NCBI RefSeq assembly: GCF_025836975.1
Contig: NZ_CP107548.1
Coordinates: 558,001-622,000, forward strand
From: Pollutimonas sp. M17
GTDB taxonomy: Bacteria; Pseudomonadota; Gammaproteobacteria; Burkholderiales; Burkholderiaceae_B
Reading direction: 5' to 3'
DNA length: 64,000 bases
Shown here: positions 19,140 through 28,232 of the stretch, one piece after another
Position numbering within the stretch: position 1 is the first letter of the stretch
Layout: every line of letters begins with the position of its first letter
Position numbers and translations under genes: made by a program
Notes under the pieces: generated by a model
Database searches by the model: none
The model's input: the letters and a program-made list of their open reading frames with translations, nothing else
Told to the model about the DNA's origin: nothing

Positions 19140-21026
19140 TCAGGCGGCGGCGACTTCGCGCAGCCTGCAATCCAGTTCAAGGGCAAGTTCGTCGAATCCA
19201 AGAATATCCAAAGTCACTATCTGGCCGCGCTCGAGTTCGGGCAGTGCGGGAACCCGGGTCACCAGCGGCGCGCAATCCAGGCGCACGAGGTCGTCGCGCA
19301 GCACAGTGGCCTGGACGGTCCGCATACCCTGTTGCTCCAGCCAGCGCATGCACCAATAGCGCTCCATGGAGGATTGATAGTCGCCCCAGGCCGCATACTG
19401 GGAATCGAAGGCGCCGATGATGGCGAACAGGTCGGCGTCCTTGGGCTTGAAGGGCGCCACCAGGCGGGCCGAGACGCCATGCTCGGCCGTCGCCAGTATC
19501 TGCCATTGGTTGACCAGGTCGACGTAGCGCCGCAGGGGCGAGGTGGACCAGGCATACTGGGGCACACCTATGGCCTCGTGCGGCAGGGCGTGGGTGGACA
19601 TGCGCACCCGGCCGGCCTGCTGCGAGCGGTAGATGCCCGGTACGCCGTGCTTGGCCAGCAGACCGCCCCAAAGGTTATTGGTCAGGATCATGTATTCGGC
19701 GACCAGGCGGTCCAGCGGCGCATTGCGCCGCCGGGGAATCAGGCGCACGGGCGTATCGGGATCGTCGTAGGGGCCATCCAGCGCAAACGAGTACTCGATG
19801 CGGTTGTTGTTCTCGGGCTTGCCCCGCAGCTGTTCGCGCTGGGCCGACAGGTGTTGGGCCAGGCGCCATAAAGGGCGCAGCCATTCGCCGTAGGGCAAGG
19901 CGCTTCCGGGATCGCTCAGGGCTTCTTCGGTCACCGCCTCGTCCAGTGTGTCGTGGCGCAGGTTCTCGCGCACCTGTATGCGTTCCAGGCGCGTCTCCCA
20001 GGAAAGCAGTTCGCCGGTGGCGAGATTGGCTCTTACATACAGCGACAGCGCGGGTCTGGGCTGGCCGGCGTCCAGCGAAAAAGCGCCGATGAGCTCTGTC
20101 GGCAGCATGGGTATCTTCAGGCCGGGAATGTAGACCGTGGACATGCGGGCACGGGCCAGCTTGTCGAATTCGCTGTCGCGGGTAACGGCCAGTCCGGGCG
20201 CGGCAATGTGTATGCCTATCGTGGCGAGGTCGCCGTCCTGCGCCGACACGGACAGCGCATCGTCGACCTCGATGGTGCTGCTGTCGTCCACGGAATAGGC
20301 CGTGACATCGGCCAGCGGCAAGTCCGCGCCCACGCCGCCGAACTCCACCGGCGGGAACTGCGCTCCCTTGGGGAAATAGGCGGACATGAAGCGGTGCTGG
20401 TGCAGCGCCAGGGCATGCGGCCAGGCGCCCAGCGACAGCAGCAGCTTCTCGGGGCTGGTGCCCAGCGCGCCTACGGCCGCGTCGAAAGCCTTCCATTCCA
20501 TGGAGTTCTTGTCCGGCCGGGCCAGCAGCGACTGGGCGACCGCCGCGATCTCCGGCGGCAGCGTGCCGGCGACCATCTGGTCGGTCCACGCCTGCTGCAG
20601 GGCGGCCTGCTTCTGTTTCTTCTCGATCGCCGCCAGGGCCGCGGCAAGAATGTCGGGCGGGGCGGGGCGGTAGCAGCCCTTGCCGCGCCGGTGAAAATAG
20701 GCGGGCGCGCTGTTCAGCGCAAAAATGACGGCGGCCTTTTCGACCGCGCTGGGCGGGTGGCCGAAATAATCCTGCGCGAATGTGGCCGCGTCGAACTCCT
20801 CCTGCGGAGCGCATTCCCAAAGGAAATCGATTTCAAGGGTCTGGGCAAGCGCCTGCCCCTGTTCCAGCAAGGCCGCCGGGGCCGGCTGCTCGAAACTGAA
20901 CAATACGCTGGCGTTCTTGATCTTGCTGCGCTTGCCTGACTCGGATTCGACCTGCATGGTCGAGTCGCTTTGCGAAAAAACCTTTTCCGCCTTGAAATTT
21001 CCGCTGTCTTCGTAAAGAACGTACAT
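19140..21026 (-). CDS. RNB-domain exoribonuclease (RNase II family)
   Basis: A 628-residue protein starting at MYVLYEDSGNFKAEKVFSQS. The N-terminus is a small RNA-binding barrel, the middle is helical, and the RNB catalytic domain spans about 250-540. The acidic metal site reads SVDDSSTIEVDDALSV; the second Asp of the E. coli RNase II set is replaced by Glu, the others are kept. PLRRYVDLVNQWQI contains the conserved Arg of the active-site channel. It should degrade single-stranded RNA 3' to 5'. It is shorter than RNase R and lacks its Lys-rich tail. The gene is followed on the minus strand by the tonB-like gene after 56 bp. Confidence 0.88.
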   Translation of the reverse strand: MYVLYEDSGNFKAEKVFSQSDSTMQVESESGKRSKIKNASVLFSFEQPAPAALLEQGQALAQTLEIDFLWECAPQEEFDAATFAQDYFGHPPSAVEKAAVIFALNSAPAYFHRRGKGCYRPAPPDILAAALAAIEKKQKQAALQQAWTDQMVAGTLPPEIAAVAQSLLARPDKNSMEWKAFDAAVGALGTSPEKLLLSLGAWPHALALHQHRFMSAYFPKGAQFPPVEFGGVGADLPLADVTAYSVDDSSTIEVDDALSVSAQDGDLATIGIHIAAPGLAVTRDSEFDKLARARMSTVYIPGLKIPMLPTELIGAFSLDAGQPRPALSLYVRANLATGELLSWETRLERIQVRENLRHDTLDEAVTEEALSDPGSALPYGEWLRPLWRLAQHLSAQREQLRGKPENNNRIEYSFALDGPYDDPDTPVRLIPRRRNAPLDRLVAEYMILTNNLWGGLLAKHGVPGIYRSQQAGRVRMSTHALPHEAIGVPQYAWSTSPLRRYVDLVNQWQILATAEHGVSARLVAPFKPKDADLFAIIGAFDSQYAAWGDYQSSMERYWCMRWLEQQGMRTVQATVLRDDLVRLDCAPLVTRVPALPELERGQIVTLDILGFDELALELDCRLREVAAA

Positions 21027-21074
21027 AATGATCCGTCGGGATGCGCGGATGCGCATGGGGTGGTGTTTAAAGTG

Positions 21075-21668
21075 TCAGCTTGCCGGCAGCGCGAACGCCA
21101 GGACCTCGGGCAGCCATTGTTCAAAGTCCGAAAGGCCGTGGTCCCCGCCTTCAAGGATGCGGCCCTGGCAGCCCGAGAACCAGTCGGCCATTTCGCGCCA
21201 ATCCAGCACTTCGTCGCCTTTTGCCGCCAGCAGGTAGTAGCGCTCGGGGTGGGCGGGCCTGCCCACCGCCATCTCCGCCAGTTCGTCCACATACTCTGGC
21301 AGGAAAACGAAGGGGTCATCGGAGTGGTACATGGTGTGCTCGCCCACCTGGGTCGCCAAATCCCTTGCGGCATAGACCACCGGGTTCAGGACGATAGCAC
21401 GGCATTTCCAGCGCTCGGCCAGGCAGGTGGCGTAATAGCCGCCCAGCGAGGAACCCATGATCGCCAGGTCCCTGCCGGGTTCCATGCCGCGCGTCGTCCT
21501 GGCCTGCTCGATCAGGTAATCGGCCAGTTCGATGGCCCGCCTGGGGCTTGCGGGCAGCTGAGGGGCGATCCATTCGCCTTCCAGGCCGCGTTCGCGCAGC
21601 GCCCCGGCCAGCAGCGTGGCCTTGTGCGATTTGGGCGACGACCGGAAGCCGTGCAGATAAAGAATCAT
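21075..21668 (-). CDS. YqiA/YcfP-type alpha/beta-hydrolase esterase
   Basis: A 197-residue protein starting MILYLHGFRSSPKSHKA; an upstream in-frame start would add 39 unconvincing residues. The nucleophile elbow is MGSSLGGYYA (about 71-80), the acid is in AAKGDEVLDW and the His in GGDHGLSDFEQWL near the C-terminus, giving a complete Ser-Asp-His triad. The length and LHGFRSSP start match the YqiA family of small cytoplasmic esterases active on short acyl esters; the physiological substrate is unknown. It lies 48 bp upstream of the RNB gene and 26 bp downstream of mpl, in one minus-strand run. Confidence 0.85.
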   Translation of the reverse strand: MILYLHGFRSSPKSHKATLLAGALRERGLEGEWIAPQLPASPRRAIELADYLIEQARTTRGMEPGRDLAIMGSSLGGYYATCLAERWKCRAIVLNPVVYAARDLATQVGEHTMYHSDDPFVFLPEYVDELAEMAVGRPAHPERYYLLAAKGDEVLDWREMADWFSGCQGRILEGGDHGLSDFEQWLPEVLAFALPAS

Positions 21669-21694
21669 GGCGCGCCTGCCTTTGCGGTTCGAGC

Positions 21695-23053
21695 CTATAG
21701 GCGATCCAGAAGCTTCTGGTGCAGGCCTCCGAATCCGCCGTTGCTCATTACAAGAATCGAGTCGCCGGGCTGCGCCGCCCGGCATATGGCTTCGGCCATT
21801 TTATCCAGATCGGAGTAGGCCGTGGCGCGTTCGCCCAATGGCGCCAGCACGGCGGCCGGGTCCCATCCCAGCGCATGCTTGCCTTCGGTGGCGCCATAGC
21901 AGAAGACCAGGTCCGCCTGGGCCAGCGCCTCGGGCAGGCGCGCCGCCATGGCGCCCAGCTTCATGGTGTTGGAGCGCGGTTCCAGCACGGCCAGGATGCG
22001 CTTGGATCCCAATTGTTTGCGCAGGCCGGCCAGCGTGGTGGCGATGGCGGTGGGATGATGGGCGAAATCGTCGTAGACATCGATGGCGCGCACGGTGCCG
22101 CGCAGTTCCATGCGCCGCTTGACGCCCTGGAAGGCCGACAGCGCTTCGATGCCCGCTTGCGGGGCGACGCCCAGGTGCGCCGCCGCCGCCAGGGCGGCCA
22201 GGGCGTTCATCGCGTTGTGTTCGCCGGTCAAGGTCCATTGGACCGTGCCCAGGGGGCGGTCGCCGTCCCAGACCTCGAAATGCGAGGCATGACTGCCGGC
22301 CCGCGCGCGCCAGCGGCCGCCAGGGCCGAATGTCTGCACCGGGGTCCAGCATCCGCGCTGCAGGACGCGGTCCAGGGCATCGCAGGCGGCGGGACGGACC
22401 AGAAGGCCCTGCGCGGGGACGGTGCGCACCAGATGGTGGAACTGGGTTTCTATGGCGGCCAGGTCGGGGAAGATATCGGCGTGGTCGTACTCGAGATTGT
22501 TCAATATGGCGGTTCGCGGCCGGTAATGCACGAATTTGGAGCGCTTGTCGAAGAAGGCCGTGTCGTATTCATCGGCTTCGATCACGAACAGCCGGCGGGC
22601 GGCTTCGTAGCGCGCGGAAACCTGCAGGCCCGCGGCGATTCCGCCGATCAGGAAATTCGGCTTGTGGCCGGCATGCTCCAGTATCCAGGCCAGTATCGAG
22701 CTGGTCGTCGTCTTGCCATGCGTGCCCGCCACGGCCAGCACGTGCTGGCCCTGCAGCACCTGCTCGCCCAGCCATTGGGGGCCCGACACATAGGGCAGCC
22801 CCTGGTCCAGTATGGCTTCCATCAGCGGATTGCCGCGCGTCACCACATTGCCCACGACGTACAGGTCGGGCTTCAGGCTCAGTTGGTCGGCCTCGAAGCC
22901 TTCGACCAGGACTATGCCCTGCTCTTGCAGCTGCGTGCTCATGGGCGGGTAGACGCCGGCGTCGCAGCCGGTGACGGTGTGTCCGGCCGAGCGCGCGATC
23001 AGCGCCAGTCCGCCCATGAACGTGCCGCAGATGCCAAGAATATGTAAGTGCAT
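21695..23053 (-). CDS. mpl: UDP-N-acetylmuramate:L-alanyl-gamma-D-glutamyl-meso-diaminopimelate ligase
   Basis: A 452-residue Mur-ligase-fold enzyme that reattaches recycled murein tripeptide to UDP-MurNAc. MHLHILGICGTFMGGLALIA is the N-terminal nucleotide fold. AVAGTHGKTTTSSILAWILE (about 108-127) is the ATP P-loop, FVIEADEYDTAFFDKRSKF (about 156) is the Mpl-specific version of the middle motif, NLEYDHADIF follows, and DDFAHHPTAI is the late His motif. This pattern separates it from MurC. It fits the other peptidoglycan-recycling gene in the window, anmK. Start ATG at 23051-23053; divergent from the thioredoxin gene. Confidence 0.95.
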   Translation of the reverse strand: MHLHILGICGTFMGGLALIARSAGHTVTGCDAGVYPPMSTQLQEQGIVLVEGFEADQLSLKPDLYVVGNVVTRGNPLMEAILDQGLPYVSGPQWLGEQVLQGQHVLAVAGTHGKTTTSSILAWILEHAGHKPNFLIGGIAAGLQVSARYEAARRLFVIEADEYDTAFFDKRSKFVHYRPRTAILNNLEYDHADIFPDLAAIETQFHHLVRTVPAQGLLVRPAACDALDRVLQRGCWTPVQTFGPGGRWRARAGSHASHFEVWDGDRPLGTVQWTLTGEHNAMNALAALAAAAHLGVAPQAGIEALSAFQGVKRRMELRGTVRAIDVYDDFAHHPTAIATTLAGLRKQLGSKRILAVLEPRSNTMKLGAMAARLPEALAQADLVFCYGATEGKHALGWDPAAVLAPLGERATAYSDLDKMAEAICRAAQPGDSILVMSNGGFGGLHQKLLDRL

Positions 23054-23144
23054 TTCTATCCTCCGTGGCGTATTGTAGTCAGGAGAGGCCCGTGATCGCG
23101 GTGCTATGATGGAAGGGTTTACAGTACCTCTTCGGATTGTTGCT

Positions 23145-23654
23145 ATGAAACGGCGAGACTTTCTACGCCAGGCCGCGCTGGCGGCCGCCGGTTGCGCGGG
23201 CCTGTCGGGGCCGTTCTGGTCGGCGCGGGCCGCCGCCTTGCCCCCGGATCCTTTCTACGCCAATACGTTTCCCGGCCTCGACGACAGACAGGTCGGCCTG
23301 GATCGCTACCTGGGCAAGCCACTGGTCCTGAATTTCTGGGCTACCTGGTGTCCGCCTTGCGTGAAAGAGATGCCCGACCTGGAGGCCCTGCACCAGAAGC
23401 ATCGCGATGTGCAGTTCGTGGGCCTGGCCGTCGACACGGCGGCCAATGTCCGCAAGTTCGGCGAAAAGGTACAGGTGTCGTATCCCTTGCTGGTCGCCGG
23501 CCACGGCGGCATCAAGCTGATGCGCGATCTGGGCAACAAGAACGGCGGCCTGCCCTTTACGGTTGTTTTCGATAAAGATGGACGCATTTCCCGCCAGATA
23601 CTCGGCCAGGTGAAGCCCGCGGAACTGGAGCGCCTCATCGGCGAGCTGGCCTGA
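23145..23654 (+). CDS. TlpA-type periplasmic thiol-disulfide oxidoreductase with Tat signal
   Basis: A 169-residue protein. MKRRDFLRQAALAAAGCAGL is a twin-arginine signal, followed by a hydrophobic stretch and an Ala-rich cleavage region near residue 30. The mature part is a thioredoxin fold: LNFWATWCPPCVKEMPDLEA carries the CPPC active site (about 65-68), and GLPFTVVFDKDGRI holds the cis-Pro (about 135). Such proteins usually work as reductants, for example in cytochrome c maturation. A Tat rather than Sec signal is a little unusual for a TlpA-like protein. Divergent from mpl; aroQ follows after 108 bp. Confidence 0.88.
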   Translation: MKRRDFLRQAALAAAGCAGLSGPFWSARAAALPPDPFYANTFPGLDDRQVGLDRYLGKPLVLNFWATWCPPCVKEMPDLEALHQKHRDVQFVGLAVDTAANVRKFGEKVQVSYPLLVAGHGGIKLMRDLGNKNGGLPFTVVFDKDGRISRQILGQVKPAELERLIGELA

Positions 23655-23762
23655 GCAAGGGCCGCCGGATCACGGCTCAGGGACGCGCCGGCGCTGGCTT
23701 TTTAATGGACAAAGACCACTTTTTAGCGTAAAAAGGCGGTCTGTCTTAACAAAACATTCGCA

Positions 23763-24197
23763 ATGGCGCAGCACATCCTAGTCTTGCACGGCCCCAACCT
23801 GAATCTGCTCGGCACGCGCGAGCCCGAGGTCTACGGGCGGCATACCTTGGCAGACATCAATCAGCGTCTGGCGCAGCTGGCAACGGAAAGCGGGGCGCGC
23901 TGCGTTGCATTCCAAAGCAATCACGAAGGCGAACTGGTCGATCGCATACAGGCCGCGCGCCAGGACCAGACCGATTTCATCATTGTCAATGCCGCGGCCT
24001 ACACGCACACCAGCGTGGCGCTGCGCGATGCGCTGTGCGCCGTCGAAATTCCATTTGTCGAAGTGCATTTATCCAATGTGCATCAGCGGGAGAGCTTCCG
24101 CCATCATTCCTACCTGGCCGACAAGGCGCAAGGGGTGATAGCGGGGCTGGGCATTTTCGGTTACGAAGCCGCCCTGCGTTATGCTTTAGCCAGTTAA
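23763..24197 (+). CDS. aroQ: Type II 3-dehydroquinate dehydratase
   Basis: A 144-residue enzyme of the shikimate pathway. [20 protein letters not shown] (about 6-25) contains the catalytic Tyr and Arg; [32 protein letters not shown] and [17 protein letters not shown] bind substrate. Length and motifs are standard for the dodecameric type II enzyme. It precedes accB, a very common arrangement, with a likely terminator in between. Confidence 0.96.
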   Translation: MAQHILVLHGPNLNLLGTREPEVYGRHTLADINQRLAQLATESGARCVAFQSNHEGELVDRIQAARQDQTDFIIVNAAAYTHTSVALRDALCAVEIPFVEVHLSNVHQRESFRHHSYLADKAQGVIAGLGIFGYEAALRYALAS

Positions 24198-24219
24198 GAG
24201 CCGCACACGCTCTTTTTTT
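24196..24219 (+). terminator. Rho-independent terminator after aroQ
   Basis: AAGAGC pairs with GCTCTT around a CGCACAC loop and runs into seven T (213-219). The stem is short but the T tract is good. It overlaps the last bases of the aroQ stop region and lies 63 bp upstream of accB. Confidence 0.6.
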
Positions 24220-24281
24220 AACCTTTAATCATTTGCGTTCACCCTGTGCAATGGCAGCGGGGTAATGCACGGGAAGTTGGT

Positions 24282-24722
24282 ATGGACCTAAGAAAACTGA
24301 AAACTCTGATCGACCTCGTTGCCGAGTCGGGCATCGCCGAACTCGAGATCACCGAAGGCGAGGGCAAGGTCAGAATCGTCAAATTCTCGCAAACCGTGCA
24401 ACCCGTCGCCTACGCCGCCCCTCCGGCTCCCGCGGCCGAAGTCGCCGCCCCGGCCGCGGCTCCCGCCGCCGCTCCCGCGGCGCCGGCGGGCCATGCGGTG
24501 AAGGCGCCCATGGTGGGCACCTTCTATCGTTCGCCCAATCCGGGCGCGTCTCCCTTTGTGGAAGTCGGCCAGTCGGTCAAGGAAGGCGAGCCGCTGTGCA
24601 TCATCGAAGCCATGAAGCTCCTTAACGAGATCGAGGCCGACAAGTCCGGCGTCATCAAGGAAATCCTGGTCGAGAACGGCGAGCCCGTCGAATACGGTCA
24701 ACCCTTGTTTATCATCGGCTAA
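24282..24722 (+). CDS. accB: Acetyl-CoA carboxylase biotin carboxyl carrier protein
   Basis: A 146-residue protein starting [20 protein letters not shown], preceded by GGGAAG. After an N-terminal helix region, an Ala/Pro-rich flexible linker spans about 45-75, and the biotinyl domain follows ([17 protein letters not shown], then EAMKL with the biotin-accepting Lys near 112). It carries carboxybiotin between AccC and the carboxyltransferase, for malonyl-CoA synthesis. accC starts three bases after its stop, so the two are co-translated. Confidence 0.97.
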   Translation: MDLRKLKTLIDLVAESGIAELEITEGEGKVRIVKFSQTVQPVAYAAPPAPAAEVAAPAAAPAAAPAAPAGHAVKAPMVGTFYRSPNPGASPFVEVGQSVKEGEPLCIIEAMKLLNEIEADKSGVIKEILVENGEPVEYGQPLFIIG

Positions 24723-24725
24723 TCC

Positions 24726-26072
24726 ATGTTCGAAAAAATCCTCATTGCCAACCGGGGCGAGATCGCTCTGCGCATCCAGCGCGCATGCCGCGAGCTTGGC
24801 ATCAAGACCGTGGTGGTGCATTCCGAAGCCGACCGCGACGCCAAGTACGTCCGCCTGTCCGACGAATCGGTCTGCATCGGACCGGCGCCGGCACGCGACA
24901 GCTACCTGAACATGCCCGCGCTCATTTCGGCCGCCGAAGTCACCGACTCCGAAGCCATACATCCCGGATACGGCTTCCTGGCTGAAAACGCGGACTTCGC
25001 CGAGCGGGTCGAGAAAAGCGGCTTCGTCTTCATCGGCCCCCGTCCGGAATCCATTCGCACCATGGGCGACAAGGTGTGCGCCAAGCAGGCCATGATCGAG
25101 GCCGGCGTGCCCGTGGTGCCGGGCTCCGAAGGCGCGCTGCCCGAGGACCCCCAGGAAATCATGCGCATTGCGCGCGAAGTGGGCTATCCCGTCATCATCA
25201 AGGCGGCCGGCGGCGGCGGCGGGCGCGGCATGCGCGTGGTGTATACCGAAGCGGCATTGCTGAACGCGGTCGCCATGACCCGCAACGAGGCGGGCGCGGC
25301 GTTCAACAATCCGGAAGTCTACCTGGAAAAATTCCTGGAGAATCCCCGCCATATCGAGATCCAGGTGCTGGCCGACGGCGGACGCAATGCCATCTGGCTG
25401 GGCGAGCGCGATTGCTCCATGCAGCGGCGCCACCAGAAAGTCATCGAAGAAGCCCCCGCGCCGGGCATTGCGCGCCGCCTGATCGAACGCATCGGCGAGC
25501 GCTGCGCGGAAGCCTGCCGCAAGATGAATTACCGCGGCGCCGGCACCTTCGAATTCCTGTACGAAAACGGCGAGTTCTTCTTCATCGAGATGAACACCCG
25601 CATCCAGGTCGAGCACACCATCACCGAAATGATCACCGGCATCGACCTGGTGCAGCAGCAGATCCTGATCGCCGCCGGCGAGAAGTTCACGCTGCGCCAG
25701 CGCGACGTGCAGCTCAAGGGCCATTCGATCGAATGCCGGATCAACGCCGAAGACCCGTTCAAGTTCACGCCCAGCCCGGGCCGCATCACCAACTGGCACA
25801 CACCCGGCGGCCCAGGCGTGCGCATGGACTCGCACGTGTTCGCAGGCTATACCGTGCCGCCCAACTACGATTCCATGATCGCCAAGCTCATCACCTATGG
25901 CGACACGCGCCAGCAGGCGATTGCGCGCATGGAAATCGCCCTGTCGGAAATGATCGTCGAAGGCGTGCAGACCAATATCCCGCTGCATCGCGAACTGATG
26001 CAGGATGCGCGCTTCGTCGAAGGCGGCACCAGCATCCATTACCTGGAACACAAGCTGTCGCAACGGCCCTAG
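24726..26072 (+). CDS. accC: Acetyl-CoA carboxylase, biotin carboxylase subunit
   Basis: A 448-residue ATP-grasp enzyme that carboxylates AccB biotin. [20 protein letters not shown] opens the biotin carboxylase N-domain; the glycine-rich [14 protein letters not shown] (about 159-172) is the ATP lid, and [40 protein letters not shown] and [15 protein letters not shown] form the metal and biotin sites. Length is standard. A strong terminator-like hairpin follows within 50 bp. Confidence 0.97.
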   Translation: MFEKILIANRGEIALRIQRACRELGIKTVVVHSEADRDAKYVRLSDESVCIGPAPARDSYLNMPALISAAEVTDSEAIHPGYGFLAENADFAERVEKSGFVFIGPRPESIRTMGDKVCAKQAMIEAGVPVVPGSEGALPEDPQEIMRIAREVGYPVIIKAAGGGGGRGMRVVYTEAALLNAVAMTRNEAGAAFNNPEVYLEKFLENPRHIEIQVLADGGRNAIWLGERDCSMQRRHQKVIEEAPAPGIARRLIERIGERCAEACRKMNYRGAGTFEFLYENGEFFFIEMNTRIQVEHTITEMITGIDLVQQQILIAAGEKFTLRQRDVQLKGHSIECRINAEDPFKFTPSPGRITNWHTPGGPGVRMDSHVFAGYTVPPNYDSMIAKLITYGDTRQQAIARMEIALSEMIVEGVQTNIPLHRELMQDARFVEGGTSIHYLEHKLSQRP

Positions 26073-26095
26073 GCCGCGCGGCCGCCTGCTCGACG

Positions 26096-26118
26096 AACAG
26101 GGGCGCTGCCCCTGTTTT
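26096..26118 (+). terminator. Rho-independent terminator after accBC
   Basis: AACAGGGGC and GCCCCTGTT form a perfect 9-bp stem with a GCT loop, ending in TTTT (115-118). It lies 24 bp after the accC stop and 17 bp before prmA, so prmA probably depends on read-through or a promoter overlapping this region. Confidence 0.7.
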
Positions 26119-26134
26119 ACCAATGGAATGAACT

Positions 26135-27058
26135 ATGCGCGAACTCGTGCTCATCTGCCCCGAGGCACAGGCCGAGGCGCTGTCGGACGCCTTGATCGAA
26201 GCGGGCGTATTGTCGGTGTCGGTCGAGGACGCCGATGGCGACACTGACGCCGAGCGGCCTCTTTTCGGCGAACCAGGACTTGAACCCGATGTGCAGGCAT
26301 GGCACAACAACCGCGTCGTGGCGCTGCTGCCCGACGGCCTGGACCCCGGACAGATTATGGAGCAACTGCGGGAATCGGGCACCGCCGATTATCGCGATGG
26401 GGATTGGACGCTGCGCGATGTTCCCGATGCCGACTGGGTGCGCCTGACCCAGGCGCAGTTCCAGCCCATACAGGTGGGCGGACGGATCTGGATCGTGCCC
26501 AGCTGGCATCGCGGCAATCCCGATGTGCCCGTTGCGCATAAGGGGGCGGCCGACGGGCTGGTCCGCATCGAACTGGATCCCGGCCTGGCCTTCGGCACCG
26601 GCAGCCATCCCACCACGCATCTGTGCCTGCAATGGCTGGACGCCCATGTGGAAGGCGCGAAGACGGTGCTGGACTACGGTTGCGGATCGGGTATTTTGGC
26701 CATTGCCGCCAGGATGCTTGGAGCCGGTGCTACTCTGGCCGTGGACATCGACGAGCAGGCGGTGCAATCGACCCGCTACAATGCCAGGGTCAATGGGGTG
26801 GAACTGGAAGCCATGCTGCCCGACGGGCTTCCCGATGGGCAGTTCCAGCTGGTGGTGGCCAACATTCTGTCGAATCCCCTGAAGGTGCTCGCGCCCATGC
26901 TGGCCAATCGGGTGGCTCCGGGCGGGCACCTGGTCTTGTCGGGCGTGCTGGAGCGCCAGGCACAAGAGGTTGCCGGAGCCTATGCTCCCTGGATCGAAAT
27001 GAAGGTGTGGCAAGCCCGTGAAGGCTGGGTCTGCCTGCATGGCCAACGTCCCGCCTAG
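26135..27058 (+). CDS. prmA: Ribosomal protein L11 methyltransferase
   Basis: A 307-residue SAM-dependent enzyme that trimethylates L11. The N-terminal substrate-recognition domain (about 1-70, MRELVLICPEAQAEALSDAL) is followed by a linker and a Rossmann-type domain. ELDPGLAFGTGSHPTTHLCL (about 147-166) and VLDYGCGSGILAIAARMLGA (about 181-200) bind SAM, and VVANILSNPLKVLAPML (about 241) holds the NILxxPL motif of the family. accC-prmA linkage is common in proteobacteria. Confidence 0.96.
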   Translation: MRELVLICPEAQAEALSDALIEAGVLSVSVEDADGDTDAERPLFGEPGLEPDVQAWHNNRVVALLPDGLDPGQIMEQLRESGTADYRDGDWTLRDVPDADWVRLTQAQFQPIQVGGRIWIVPSWHRGNPDVPVAHKGAADGLVRIELDPGLAFGTGSHPTTHLCLQWLDAHVEGAKTVLDYGCGSGILAIAARMLGAGATLAVDIDEQAVQSTRYNARVNGVELEAMLPDGLPDGQFQLVVANILSNPLKVLAPMLANRVAPGGHLVLSGVLERQAQEVAGAYAPWIEMKVWQAREGWVCLHGQRPA

Positions 27059-27081
27059 CGGCCTGGAACGATTTTACGCAT

Positions 27082-28224
27082 ATGGATTTGACCACGCGCT
27101 GCCCGCAATGCGGCACAACGTTTTCGGCTAGCCTGCAGCAGCTGCAGCTGCGCAAGGGCTATATTCGCTGCGTCAATTGCGCCCATATCTTCGACGGCTA
27201 CGAAGCCGTGGTATCGCCGGCTTCTCCCGCGCAGACGCAACAGGAAGCGGCTGCACCCCATGTCATCCGGCAGCGCCCGGCGCCCGTCCCGAGCATGCCC
27301 GCCCCAAGTGGGCCCGAGCCTGACGTGCCGGAGCCGATCTTGCCCGCACACGCGCCGGGCCATACCGTATCGGTCGATGCGCCCGTTCCACGCAGCCGGA
27401 CCGGCGACCCGTTCACGATTTCCGCCGGTCGCGACGCGGGCCGCGGTCCGGCGCGCCAGGATCCCGTCTTTCGCGTCGGCGAACCCCTGGCTCCCTCCGC
27501 GCCCAAAGCCGAGCCGGTGATCGGCCGGGCACAGGCCCCGGCGAGTCCGGTCACGGAAACGGCCGTGGATCTGCCGCCGATACGGCGGCGCGACGACGGG
27601 CTCGCCGCGCAGATCTATGTCGAGCCCCGCCACCCGGCATCGGGCCTGGAGCCGGCGCCGCCGGCCTTCCTGGACGACGATATGTCGCCCGGCCGCCTGG
27701 GCCGCATCATATGGGCCACGCTGCTCGTCGCCGGGTTGGTCCTGTTGCTGGCCCAGCTGGCCTATGTCTATCGGGCGCAGGTCGCCAATCAGGCCGCTTT
27801 CCTCCGGCCCGTCCTGGAGCGTGCTTGCGCGTCATGGAACTGCAAGGTCCCCTACGCGCGGCGGATCGATGCGATTTCGATCATGAGCTCGTCCTTGCGC
27901 TCGGGTTCGGCCGCCGCCGCCGATGGCGCCGCCGCCGATGGCGCCGCCGTCGCCGGCAATGCGAAGAACCCGGACAGCATGGTCTTGCAGGTCACGTTGC
28001 GCAACACCTACGACAAGGCCCAGGAGTGGCCGACCCTGGTGCTGGACCTGACGGATTTTTCGGGCACACTGATCGTGCGCAAGAACCTGACGCCGGAAAG
28101 CTATCTGGCGCCTGATGTGCTTGGCCAGCCCTTTCCGGGGGGCAGCGAAGCGTCCATAAGCGTTCCCATCGCGCTCAATGGCCTGAAGATCAATGGGTAT
28201 AAATTAGACAAATTTTTTCAATAG
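27082..28224 (+). CDS. Zinc-ribbon / DUF3426 single-pass membrane protein
   Basis: A 380-residue protein of unknown function. The N-terminus is an MJ0042-type zinc ribbon: TRCPQCGTTFSASLQQLQLR followed by GYIRCVNCAHIFDG, giving CxxC at 7-10 and 31-34. Residues about 45-205 are Pro/Ala-rich and probably unstructured; one membrane segment lies near 206-228 (IIWATLLVAGLVLLLAQLAY). The C-terminal half, after a low-complexity AAADG repeat, matches the DUF3426 pattern (LQVTLRNTYDKAQEWPTLVL, then FPGGSEASISVPI). Proteins of this type often follow prmA in betaproteobacteria. The topology places the zinc ribbon in the cytoplasm. Confidence 0.8.
   Translation: MDLTTRCPQCGTTFSASLQQLQLRKGYIRCVNCAHIFDGYEAVVSPASPAQTQQEAAAPHVIRQRPAPVPSMPAPSGPEPDVPEPILPAHAPGHTVSVDAPVPRSRTGDPFTISAGRDAGRGPARQDPVFRVGEPLAPSAPKAEPVIGRAQAPASPVTETAVDLPPIRRRDDGLAAQIYVEPRHPASGLEPAPPAFLDDDMSPGRLGRIIWATLLVAGLVLLLAQLAYVYRAQVANQAAFLRPVLERACASWNCKVPYARRIDAISIMSSSLRSGSAAAADGAAADGAAVAGNAKNPDSMVLQVTLRNTYDKAQEWPTLVLDLTDFSGTLIVRKNLTPESYLAPDVLGQPFPGGSEASISVPIALNGLKINGYKLDKFFQ
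27913..27942 (+). repeat. Two exact 15-bp tandem repeats inside the DUF3426 gene
   Basis: GCCGCCGCCGATGGC occurs twice in a row and a third, broken copy follows. The repeat is in frame (Ala-Ala-Ala-Asp-Gly), so gain or loss of units would only change linker length. Confidence 0.7.
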
Positions 28225-28232
28225 GGATTGCA

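Noticed and set aside
19140-21026. RNase R
   Set aside because: The protein is about 170 residues too short, lacks the Lys-rich tail and typical cold-shock domains, and fits the shorter RNase II-like group.
24246-24281. GTG start 36 bases upstream of accB
   Set aside because: The ATG at 24282 gives the conserved MDLRKLK start and has a ribosome binding site.
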